Of a stretch of DNA of 48,217 nucleotides, positions 36,222 through 43,910 are shown one piece after another. The translations under genes were made by a program, and so were the position numbers. Origin of the DNA: JAWXVD01 sp044425705. GTDB lineage: Bacteria; Bacillota; Clostridia; Lachnospirales; Lachnospiraceae. Every line of letters starts with the position of its first letter. Within the stretch, counting starts at the first letter, position 1. The stretch spans positions 1 through 48,217 of the forward strand of contig JAWXVD010000013.1 in NCBI GenBank assembly GCA_044425705.1, read 5' to 3'. The notes beneath the pieces are model-generated. The model saw only the letters and a list, made by a program, of their open reading frames with translations. It ran no database searches and was not told where the DNA came from.

Positions 36222-36647
36222 TTAGGCAGGGTAGCCACCTTCGATTGTGATACCAGCCATTTTGTCTTTTTTTTGCTTAATGGTAAGAGTAAATGTACCT
36301 GTACCATCTGTATTTCCGAAATCTTCTTCATAGTTTACAACAAATGCATTTGGGAAATAGAATTTTCTTTCTACAATTCCACCAGCAATATTTTCAACTG
36401 TTACTTTTCTATAGCAATCTGCATTTTCAGCAGGAACTAAAGACCATAAGTCAAGTTCTCTTGTGCTATCAAATGGATCACCATCAACAGCAGTTAAAAT
36501 TTTACCAGTAATAACAAGTGTACTACCTACGTCTTTTGTTCTTGCATCAGAATCTGCTGGAATATCTGTTTTATAAACAACTTTTTTCACGCATTCTTTT
36601 GCGATTTCAAATGATTTTGCGCCTTCAACTGTTACTCTATATGACAT
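36222..36647 (-). CDS. Putative tube protein 2 (Hcp/tail-tube-like)
   Basis: This 141-residue, beta-rich protein is paralogous to the one before it. Both share VEGA/IDGL at the start, then ADSDARTKDVGSTLVITGKI, LWSLVPAENADCYRKV, KFYFPNAFVVNYEEDFGD, and a final FTLTIKQKKDKMAGITIEGGYP. The size, the single beta-domain look, and the place directly behind the sheath gene fit Hcp or phage tail tube proteins. The strand-loop-strand pattern GTGTFTLTIKQKKD is typical of the tube fold. Homology to Hcp is inferred and not proved by any single motif. Confidence 0.7.
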   Translation of the reverse strand: MSYRVTVEGAKSFEIAKECVKKVVYKTDIPADSDARTKDVGSTLVITGKILTAVDGDPFDSTRELDLWSLVPAENADCYRKVTVENIAGGIVERKFYFPNAFVVNYEEDFGNTDGTGTFTLTIKQKKDKMAGITIEGGYPA

Positions 36648-36665
36648 AATATTTCTCCTTCCTTA

Positions 36666-37091
36666 TTAGTTTGCAAAGCCGCCATCAATGGCAACAAGCT
36701 CTGTTAAGTCTTTTTTCTGTTTAACATGTAAGTAGAACTCACCTACACCTGTTTCATCATCAAGTGATTCTTCATACTCCATAACAAAAGCGTTAGGAAG
36801 TGTGATATTTCTAACTACTTGGCTTGCTGAAATAACTTGTACTTCTACTTTTCTGTAAGCATCAGCAGACTCACTTGGTACTTGACTCCATTTCGCCATG
36901 TTAAGTGTTTGGTCATTCGCCTCAGCACCTAAAGAGAAAAGAAGTTTACCCCAAATTTTAAGGCTAACACCATTGTCTGTTGCTCTTGCGTTTGAATCTT
37001 CTGGAATTTCGCTACAAACTTTTACATTCTTAATTTGACGTTCGCTTAATTCCACTGGACCTAAACCGTCGATTTTTAATCTGAAACCCAT
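36666..37091 (-). CDS. Putative tube protein 1 (Hcp/tail-tube-like)
   Basis: It is equal in length to the next gene and aligns along its whole length: SNARATDNGVSLKIWGKLLF, WSQVPSESADAYRKVEVQV, NAFVMEYEESLDDETGVGEFYLHVKQKKD. It has an excellent GGAGGT ribosome binding site. Two tube paralogues suggest a heteromeric tube or a separate tip/initiator ring. The proteins are small and acidic, with no signal peptide, as expected for Hcp-like subunits. Confidence 0.7.
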   Translation of the reverse strand: MGFRLKIDGLGPVELSERQIKNVKVCSEIPEDSNARATDNGVSLKIWGKLLFSLGAEANDQTLNMAKWSQVPSESADAYRKVEVQVISASQVVRNITLPNAFVMEYEESLDDETGVGEFYLHVKQKKDLTELVAIDGGFAN

Positions 37092-37165
37092 GTTTTTACC
37101 TCCGTTTTTTTAATTTAAAAATAATTTTATATTAAAATGCATTGCACTTTAACTACTGTTGTAGT

Positions 37166-37185
37166 GGAGGGTTTCTATGCCCTCC
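37166..37185. other. GC-rich hairpin between sheath and tube genes
   Basis: GGAGGG and CCCTCC arms enclose an 8-base loop in the 142-base gap. It lacks a T-run on the minus strand and may be an mRNA processing or stability element that lets the tube mRNA accumulate above the sheath mRNA. Confidence 0.45.
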
Positions 37186-37233
37186 CTTTTCAAATTTCTG
37201 TACTTTTTTGAACAGGAGTGGAAAGTATCCCTG

Positions 37234-39414
37234 TTATTTGCTCGATACTCGGCTGATTTCAACTTCTAAGTTTCTTGCGTTTCCGTCAAAGAAAATTGAA
37301 AGTTCACATCTGCCAGTCATATCGTTGATTTCAAAGTTAATATCATCACCACCACCTAAGATAGCATTTACAGCCTCTTTGCTTGCAAGCCATTGTGATT
37401 TTTGGCTCTTAGGATTGTTGCTAAAGAATATTTTGATATTATCTTCTTTAAAATCGTTAGTTGCGTGTCTTAAAATACGCTCAATATATGTAGTAACTTG
37501 TGTTTTGTAGCTTTGCTCATAAGTGGATTTTTCAGTATCATACATAAGGTTTCTTGCTTTATATACTGAAATATCTGTAATATTTTTACCATCAAGTGAA
37601 GCGTTTTCAGAAGCAAATACAAAACCGAAGTTTCTTGCATTAATTTGATTTTTGATTACGTTTGTAAAGCCAGTAATTTCTTTTGGCATTGATGTTAATG
37701 TATGCAAGCTGTTGTTTGCAGTTTCAACATCGTAACGAACACCGGGAAGTTCTCTATTCACAGGTTGCTTTTTAAATCTGTCTTTTAAGAACTCAGGGCA
37801 TTGGCAAGCAGCTTTAAATCCAGCAGCCACATAAGTGGCACTGATGTAAACACCTTCAATCCAAAGTTTCATAATATCTTCTTTTTCTTTAGAAAGTTCA
37901 GCCATTTCATTTTCATTTAGCACCATTTTATTATCTAAAGTAACACCAGATTTATTTTTAGGAATTACAGTAAAGTTTGGTAAACAAGGAAGTGCAAACT
38001 CACTAAAATCTTTACCTGTAAGTGGAGCACATCTTTCCATATATTTTTCAACACCTTCAGAAGCAATGATGTTAAATGTAGTTTCTTCTCTTGTTTCAAA
38101 TGAGAAGAAAGTTTCCACTCTGTAATCTTTTAATACATTTAGTAAAATGCTTAAAGTTTCAAGGCTGTTTGTGTTGATATTTTCTTTATGAACATTGCCA
38201 GCAAAACGAGTTCTTGAAATTTTCGCACCAGCACTTGTGCTGATAGAAAGATTTGGGTAAATCGCATACCATAATGTATTTTCAAAGTTATTTTTGTTGT
38301 TAACAGTGTTTAAGTAAGCAATTAAAGTTGGAATATTGCTTGATTTTGCAAGCATTTCAGGTTTAATGTTTGCAACAAGCAGTACAGGTTGCATACCTTT
38401 TGTTCTAACTTTGTATTGTTCAAAGAACATTTTTACACCTAAGAGCGTTTCCACTAAAGGTTTTACCACTTTGATAAAGGCATCTTTTGATTCTTTGTAG
38501 AAAGTTAGGTAATTATTGTAATTTGCCACTTCCGTACTTACATCAATAGTAGTTTCCGTTGTAGAAACAAGTGGACAGAAAGTTCTTGTTACAAGTGCTT
38601 TTACATAATCTGATGCACCACTTTCGTTAATTGCAGTGTAATCTTCTTCGATAGCTAAAACTAAGCCAGTATTTACTTTGTCATCAACCAAAGCAAGTGC
38701 TGTGCTTTCAGATTTTGGTGCTTCTAACACTTTAAGTTCGCCATTTTCACCCATGGAAAGCATTCCTAAAGCAAGTGGTGTATTATCTTTTGAATCTTCA
38801 CCTGCACCTAAAAGAAGTCTTGTTTTAATATCTTCGATAGCAAGAGGTAGCATAGCCATTACATTATTGTAATTACTGCTTGCTTCTTCAAAAAGAACAT
38901 TAAGTTTATCACCAATATCAAGTTTTGCAGGGTCGTTATCGTCCATTTCTGCATATTTTGAGTAGTTATATCTCATTTCTTTTCTTGTTTGTTTAATATC
39001 TTCCATCACTTTTTTAGGAGAAATCATATCAAGAAGTTTTTCAAAGCCAAAGTCTGAATTTAGTACACCTTGTGCTTTTTTAGAATCAATGATTGTAAAA
39101 AGCATTTTCAGAAAATCATTTTTTGTAGTAATTGGAATTTCTGTAAGCATATCATCAGCAATAGTTTCAGGCTTTTTCAGTGTATATTTTACACTTTGAG
39201 TGTTTGCGTCGAAAAATGAATACACGCAAGGTGCAAATTTTTCTTCGAATTCATCGTAGCTTTTACAAGCTAACTCCCTGTTAATTTCTTTTACCTTGTC
39301 ATCTGATAAACTATCAAATCCTTTTACATCACCGATTAAAGTGAGTAGATCTAACTTTTCAGGATTGATTTCTTCAAGAAGCAAGGTGCGATTTGTTTGG
39401 TTAATCACATTCAT
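37234..39414 (-). CDS. Putative contractile sheath protein (TssC/tail-sheath-like)
   Basis: This 726-residue protein is the best sheath candidate. It directly precedes two tube-like genes. It has a TssC-like central part with TLIAYLNTVNNKNNFENTLWYAIYP, and YISATYVAAGFKAACQCPEFLK. The C-terminal part ends in TTYIERILRHATNDF and a beta arm ECELSIFFDGNARNLEVEIS-type region suited to strand exchange. It is about 1.5 times the length of TssC. The region around residues 200-260 is variable and acidic. An N-terminal piece could stand for the TssB part. Assignment rests on position and general pattern. Confidence 0.65.
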   Translation of the reverse strand: MNVINQTNRTLLLEEINPEKLDLLTLIGDVKGFDSLSDDKVKEINRELACKSYDEFEEKFAPCVYSFFDANTQSVKYTLKKPETIADDMLTEIPITTKNDFLKMLFTIIDSKKAQGVLNSDFGFEKLLDMISPKKVMEDIKQTRKEMRYNYSKYAEMDDNDPAKLDIGDKLNVLFEEASSNYNNVMAMLPLAIEDIKTRLLLGAGEDSKDNTPLALGMLSMGENGELKVLEAPKSESTALALVDDKVNTGLVLAIEEDYTAINESGASDYVKALVTRTFCPLVSTTETTIDVSTEVANYNNYLTFYKESKDAFIKVVKPLVETLLGVKMFFEQYKVRTKGMQPVLLVANIKPEMLAKSSNIPTLIAYLNTVNNKNNFENTLWYAIYPNLSISTSAGAKISRTRFAGNVHKENINTNSLETLSILLNVLKDYRVETFFSFETREETTFNIIASEGVEKYMERCAPLTGKDFSEFALPCLPNFTVIPKNKSGVTLDNKMVLNENEMAELSKEKEDIMKLWIEGVYISATYVAAGFKAACQCPEFLKDRFKKQPVNRELPGVRYDVETANNSLHTLTSMPKEITGFTNVIKNQINARNFGFVFASENASLDGKNITDISVYKARNLMYDTEKSTYEQSYKTQVTTYIERILRHATNDFKEDNIKIFFSNNPKSQKSQWLASKEAVNAILGGGDDINFEINDMTGRCELSIFFDGNARNLEVEISRVSSK

Positions 39415-39438
39415 GTTTGGGTATCCTTCCTTAAATAA

Positions 39439-41205
39439 TTATGAGTATATCGGTTCTTTTACATCTTTGTACTGGAGTACAAGTTCACTTACTTCATCTT
39501 CAAATGAAATATCTAGCTTATTATCAGCAAAAAGTTCAATACTTTTGCCTTTTAAAATAATTTCACGATTTTTCATAACAGTACAATCGGAATCATTTGT
39601 CATAATAACTTTTCTATTTGCACTTGGTCTAAAGTAAATCTTGTTTGAACCTTCAAATACTTCGTCTACATCAAGTTTTTTAAGAATTTCATCTAAAGAG
39701 ATTTTTCTACTATTTGATATATGAAATAAGTTGAAGGTAAGTGGTGGAAAATCAAAATCCTTTTTGGTTCTTGTTATATAGATATTTATTTTACCTGTAT
39801 AACTATATTTAGAAACTGGTTCTTCTAAAACTTCCTTTTTAGGTAGCAATGTTTCAACATTTTTCTTTTTAGGTCTAATTAAGACTACTAGTACAATTAA
39901 AGCTAACCCACCCAATATGTATGAAATATAATTTATCTCATTTTTTTCTATCATAGGAGGTGCTTCTAAATTTATAGAAACATTTTCCTGTTTCAAAATA
40001 TTAAATGGTAGAGAAGATAAGTCTACTGAAATATCAATTTTTTCATTTTGTGTGACCTCAAAATGAAATGCTAACACACCATCTTTTATTGATACTACTC
40101 GAGTTTCTCCATTTATATGTAATTCTACTGGATTTTCATCAAATACTTTCAAAATAGGCTTCCCTTGATGATTTATAATACCAAGTTCTATATATGCTGT
40201 TCTATTATAATGTGTAGCTTCATTAGAGCTCGGCAGAATATCTGAATATTCAATATTCGCATTAAATTTTACATCAAACTCTGAAATAACATCTACTGAT
40301 ATTTCACCTTTATAAAGCGTTTCAATATGTAAGTTAATTGTATCTGTTATGGGATTTTTTAGCTCAATAAAAGCATATCTCTTACCTACATCTTGCACTG
40401 CTTTTTCAGCTTCAAAATCAGCTACTAAATCAGTAATATCTGTAGTTGAAGTGACAAGTATTCGTGATGTACTTGTCCCATTTAATAAACTAACCTGAAT
40501 ATCTGATATACCTTCTTTAGTATTTGTCACACCTAAAGAATTTTTTTTAATCAAAAGTTCTTTGGTTAAAATATTATCTATTGCTGACTGAATATTATTT
40601 GCTCCTAGTGCATAATGAAAACTACCATCTGTTTTTTCTGAAATTTCTGCCATTTCACTATCAATTAGAGTTTCATCTGCAAGAGCTATAAAATGTACTT
40701 TTGTTCCATTTTCTGAAGCTATATTTATTTGTTCTAAAAAAACTTCCTTTGCAACTTTTGTATCCTCATCAGATTTTAGCAATATTTCCCCATCAGATAA
40801 CATAACAATATGGCTATTAGGAATATCTTTAAGCATAGATAAAGCCGACTTGAGTCCTGCAGTTGCATTACTATAACCACCATAACTTATAGTTTTTATA
40901 GCACTTGAAATATTAGTTCGGCTATCATTTGCAACTAATTCAGTTTTTAATACAACATCGTTAGAGTATGTTACTACTCCTACTTTATATTCCGATGGCA
41001 AACTATATACAAGCTCAGTTGCACTATCTAAAGCAAGTTTTTGTGGGTCGTTAGTTTCCATACTTCCACTGGTGTCAAATAAAAATATAACAGCTTTCTC
41101 AGTTTCAGGTGGATCACTACTTGCAAAAGCAGTAGTGTTTATCATAAATAATGACATACAAGCTATAACAAATATGCTATTTTTTAGTTTTTTTATTATA
41201 CACAC
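39439..41205 (-). CDS. Membrane-anchored VWA-domain protein
   Basis: A signal peptide (1-28) is followed by a von Willebrand factor A domain with an intact MIDAS motif DTSGS at 44-48 and a second metal-site-like MLSDGE. Two or more beta-sandwich domains follow. A membrane helix lies near 425-445 (ISYILGGLALIVLVVLI). A cytoplasmic tail of about 130 residues follows that resembles an FHA-like beta sandwich without the usual motifs. It could act as a surface anchor or a sensor that positions the machine in the cell envelope. It starts from a GTG after AAGGGGG, inside the end of the preceding regulator gene. Confidence 0.8.
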   Translation of the reverse strand: MCIIKKLKNSIFVIACMSLFMINTTAFASSDPPETEKAVIFLFDTSGSMETNDPQKLALDSATELVYSLPSEYKVGVVTYSNDVVLKTELVANDSRTNISSAIKTISYGGYSNATAGLKSALSMLKDIPNSHIVMLSDGEILLKSDEDTKVAKEVFLEQINIASENGTKVHFIALADETLIDSEMAEISEKTDGSFHYALGANNIQSAIDNILTKELLIKKNSLGVTNTKEGISDIQVSLLNGTSTSRILVTSTTDITDLVADFEAEKAVQDVGKRYAFIELKNPITDTINLHIETLYKGEISVDVISEFDVKFNANIEYSDILPSSNEATHYNRTAYIELGIINHQGKPILKVFDENPVELHINGETRVVSIKDGVLAFHFEVTQNEKIDISVDLSSLPFNILKQENVSINLEAPPMIEKNEINYISYILGGLALIVLVVLIRPKKKNVETLLPKKEVLEEPVSKYSYTGKINIYITRTKKDFDFPPLTFNLFHISNSRKISLDEILKKLDVDEVFEGSNKIYFRPSANRKVIMTNDSDCTVMKNREIILKGKSIELFADNKLDISFEDEVSELVLQYKDVKEPIYS

Positions 41206-41758
41206 CCCCTTGGTTATCCCAGTTAATGCAATTAACTGTTGCCCTAAGCAATCTACTCATTCTTGCATCCCTAACATTCCAAAGACCAGCTTGTCTAAAA
41301 AAAAGTTTAGATTCACACTCTGGAAGATAAAAAGAATCACTATAAATATCTTTAAGTCTGCTTTTAACAGAGTTTACCGAACGCCCAGTTCTATTAGAAA
41401 TTGTTGGGTAAAAATCTCCTAGTAAATTATCGAGTTTATGTGGATACTCTTTAGCATAATAAATTGACAATACAAGGAGTTCTCTGTTTATTTTTGTCAT
41501 TTTAGACAGTCCCATTCTCGAAATAAAGTTCTCAATATCAGTACATTCAAATTTGTATACTACAGGCTCTGAAAAATTTCTTTTTGTCAATATTTCGATT
41601 TTATTTAAAACAGCATAGTATATTTTATGTATTTCTTCCACAGTAACGCTATATCTCTGTGCTATATTCGGAAATGATATTTGTTCATTTGAAAGGCAGA
41701 ATATATTTCTTTCAAGCTCTGAGATAAAACTAATATGTTCATCGCTTATAATTTTCAT
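41177..41758 (-). CDS. DNA-binding regulator with sigma-region-4-like HTH and Spo0A-C-like domain
   Basis: Residues 20-58 (ISFPNIAQRYSVTVEEIHKIYYAVLNKIE) look like a sigma-70 region 4 helix-turn-helix. Residues 82-140 (MTKINRELLVLSIYYAKEYP, LLGDFYPTISNRTGRSVNSVKSRLKDI) follow the layout of the Spo0A DNA-binding domain. There is no receiver domain. The gene starts one base after agrB and overlaps the VWA gene, so it is embedded between quorum sensing and the machine. I infer it is a dedicated transcription factor. Both domain calls are by pattern. Confidence 0.65.
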   Translation of the reverse strand: MKIISDEHISFISELERNIFCLSNEQISFPNIAQRYSVTVEEIHKIYYAVLNKIEILTKRNFSEPVVYKFECTDIENFISRMGLSKMTKINRELLVLSIYYAKEYPHKLDNLLGDFYPTISNRTGRSVNSVKSRLKDIYSDSFYLPECESKLFFRQAGLWNVRDARMSRLLRATVNCINWDNQGGVYNKKTKK

Positions 41759-41759
41759 T

Positions 41760-42329
41760 CTAACCCCTTTCAGTTAAACTATTTTTTATTTTCCCTAAAA
41801 TTAATGACATTGATACAACTAACATTGCAAGAGAAATATTTATTGTAATCACTTCAACTGTAAATATAGTTGTAACAGTATAAATTAGTACAATAACTGC
41901 AAGTATTTGATAAACTTTTTTTCGGTAATACTTTTTTTCAACCTCATCTAAAGGTTTATTTTTATCACCTATTGGTGCAATTAGTAATATCATTAGTATT
42001 CCACCAAAAAATGCTAAATTGTTAAATCCAACTTTCCAAAATTCAAATTTTTGCAAACTTAAAACTGTAGCTAGCATTATAGTTGAAAAAAAATAACATT
42101 CTACTCCATTTCTAGCATGTACGCCACCAGAATAACTACGAAGAAAGAAAAAAGTCATTGCAAAGATTATTGTTTCTAGGATCATACCAAAAAGCAAAGC
42201 TAAAACTATCGTTGTTAAAATATTAAAAAATAATTCTGTAGCTCTTTCAAGACCATATACAACAACTTCTTTTTCTTCATTGTTATCTTTTGTTATAATA
42301 GTAGCTAGATTTTCAATGATTTGTTTCAT
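41760..42329 (-). CDS. agrB: AgrB-like autoinducer-processing endopeptidase
   Basis: This 189-residue membrane protein has the accessory gene regulator B pattern. His71 in SGGVHARN and Cys78 in GVECYF form the catalytic dyad with the standard spacing, and four to six membrane helices surround them. AgrB cuts the C-terminal tail off AgrD and forms the thiolactone ring. It starts 5 bases after the agrD stop and ends one base before the regulator gene. Confidence 0.95.
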   Translation of the reverse strand: MKQIIENLATIITKDNNEEKEVVVYGLERATELFFNILTTIVLALLFGMILETIIFAMTFFFLRSYSGGVHARNGVECYFFSTIMLATVLSLQKFEFWKVGFNNLAFFGGILMILLIAPIGDKNKPLDEVEKKYYRKKVYQILAVIVLIYTVTTIFTVEVITINISLAMLVVSMSLILGKIKNSLTERG

Positions 42330-42334
42330 TCAAA

Positions 42335-42478
42335 CTAAAACTTTCTTAATTTTTTCACTGCATCTGGCACTTTAGGTTGATTGAAAAACCCGCCACAAGC
42401 TACGCTTACTGAATATGTAGAAACTATAACAGCAAAAGCAACTAAGTGATTACTATACTTTAAAAGAAATTTATTCAT
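42335..42478 (-). CDS. agrD: AgrD-like cyclic lactone autoinducer precursor
   Basis: This small ORF of 47 codons reads MNKFLLKYSNHLVAFAVIVS at the N-terminus, an amphipathic membrane-binding leader. The core ACGGFF follows at residues 27-32, and the C-terminal tail is NQPKVPDAVKKLRKF. The tail with Q-P-K-V-P and a charged helix is the hallmark of clostridial AgrD. I predict cleavage after Phe32 and a five-residue thiolactone ring CGGFF, possibly with short N-terminal residues. A GGAGGT ribosome binding site lies 7 bases before the ATG. It is too short for routine ORF finders. Confidence 0.93.
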   Translation of the reverse strand: MNKFLLKYSNHLVAFAVIVSTYSVSVACGGFFNQPKVPDAVKKLRKF

Positions 42479-42497
42479 AAAAAAGACCTCCTTATAA

Positions 42498-42527
42498 AAA
42501 TTTGTGATTTTATAATATCACAAATTT
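42498..42527. promoter_or_regulatory. 11-bp inverted repeat and likely -10 region upstream of agrD
   Basis: AAATTTGTGAT and ATCACAAATTT flank 8 bases. On the minus strand the right arm is followed by TTTTT. A possible -10 (TATTAT, 42517-42512) lies in it, with only a weak -35 (GACTTT, 42540-42535). It may be an operator at the agrD promoter, a weak terminator of agrAC, or both. Confidence 0.55.
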
Positions 42528-42546
42528 CTACAAAAAAGTCATATAC

Positions 42547-42575
42547 TGTCTAAAGTGTCAACATTTTTGTCTAAA
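42547..42575 (-). promoter_or_regulatory. Direct repeat pair, probable AgrA-type LytTR binding site
   Basis: TTTAGACA occurs at 42568-42575 and 42547-42554 on the minus strand, with 13 bases between them and starts 21 bases apart. LytTR response regulators bind such direct repeats two helical turns apart, next to a weak -35 box. The pair begins directly after the agrC stop and ends about 68 bases before agrD. Confidence 0.65.
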
Positions 42576-43910
42576 CTACATTTTTTCTCCATTGACAAAG
42601 GTTATTTGCAAAGTAAATATATTATCTTCTGTAGTTATATACATAAAGCCATTATTAAGTTTTACTAGTTGCCTTATGTTATTTAGTCCTATTCCATGAA
42701 CTCTTGGGTTATCCTTATTAGTCAAAGGTAGCTCATCTTGGAATTTAATTTCCCCTTCATATTCATTAGATACACTAATATAAAGATTTCCATTATTATT
42801 TATCAAAACAATTTCAATCTCATCCTTACCATGTTTAATGCACGCTTCGATGGCATTATCTAAAGCGTTACCTATAATAATTGCTAGTGCTTTACCATTA
42901 GTATTTATTTTAAGCTTAGGGCTGATGTTCATTATAACATTTATTTCATACTTTTCTGCTTTGCTTGATTGATAGTTTAAGATCATATCTAGTGATGAAA
43001 AACCTGTATAACACTTATAATTTTCCAGATATAGATCCTCTATCATCTCATCGACTTTTCGAAATAATGAGTTGTTTACTGGAATATTGCTTTCCTCAGA
43101 AAATTCTGTGATAGCATTCAAAAATATATGTTTTGCATCATGCTTAAACTTATGTACTTCATCAAGATTTAACTTTAATTCATCATAATGCTTTATATAG
43201 TAATCATTCTGTTTTTCCTGTAAAACAAGTGCATATTCTGTTTCTGATAACTTTAATGTTTTCCAATAAACTATATAAAATATTATATTCAATAGCAAAA
43301 TTAGCAATACTGAAATAGATATATAAAAATTTTGCTCCCCCATCACAGACTCTGATATTCTATAAAGCAAGTACATTAAAATAACGCTAAATAATGGCAA
43401 AGCAATTATTATTCCCCATTCCTCTAATTGCAATTTATATTTAGGGTTTATTTTAGATTTTCGTTTATTAAAAACTATCTTTACTGTCTTTAATATAATG
43501 TATGGTATAAATCTTGATAATGCGAACATAACCAAAGCTGTTGATTCAATATTTAACAATTCGTTAATAGTTTGGTTGGTTGTTGCTGCAAAAATATATA
43601 CAATAATCATTTCAAACCCAAGTATTGAAGCTGATTGTATAAATGCCACAAACGCTTTACTTATAAAATTAACATTGTAATTAAATGATATTAACAATAG
43701 TGATATATACGTTACTATAACATTAAATTCAAATGATGTTTCAAATAAGTTCATTTCAACACTTATACAAAAATAAATAAAGATACTACAAAATAAAACC
43801 TTTTTTGAACGCATATTTTCTTCTTTAAACAACATTACGTAAAAATCATTAATACTAATGGCTAGAATCATTGTTAATATGATAGTTGTGAAAACTGTAA
43901 TTATCGTCAT
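42576..43910 (-). CDS. agrC: AgrC-like receptor histidine kinase
   Basis: This has six or so membrane helices (residues 1-215), then a dimerisation helix with the likely phospho-acceptor His257 in FKHDAKH, and a GHKL ATPase domain with N-box NALDNAIEA (348-356) and G-box VHGIGLNNI (404-412). This is the HPK10/AgrC layout. It should sense the cyclic peptide at the membrane and phosphorylate the LytTR regulator encoded just upstream. The start overlaps the agrA stop (TAATG). Confidence 0.93.
   Translation of the reverse strand: MTIITVFTTIILTMILAISINDFYVMLFKEENMRSKKVLFCSIFIYFCISVEMNLFETSFEFNVIVTYISLLLISFNYNVNFISKAFVAFIQSASILGFEMIIVYIFAATTNQTINELLNIESTALVMFALSRFIPYIILKTVKIVFNKRKSKINPKYKLQLEEWGIIIALPLFSVILMYLLYRISESVMGEQNFYISISVLLILLLNIIFYIVYWKTLKLSETEYALVLQEKQNDYYIKHYDELKLNLDEVHKFKHDAKHIFLNAITEFSEESNIPVNNSLFRKVDEMIEDLYLENYKCYTGFSSLDMILNYQSSKAEKYEINVIMNISPKLKINTNGKALAIIIGNALDNAIEACIKHGKDEIEIVLINNNGNLYISVSNEYEGEIKFQDELPLTNKDNPRVHGIGLNNIRQLVKLNNGFMYITTEDNIFTLQITFVNGEKM

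Noticed and set aside
22133..41205. Interpretation as a remnant prophage or plain tailocin
   Set aside because: There are no capsid, terminase, holin or lysin genes, and FHA, PP2C, VWA and effector-immunity genes fit a secretion-type machine better.
42498..42527. Reading the inverted repeat as a definite terminator between agrC and agrD
   Set aside because: The stem is AT-rich and overlaps the probable -10 region; it may equally be an operator, so it is listed only as regulatory.
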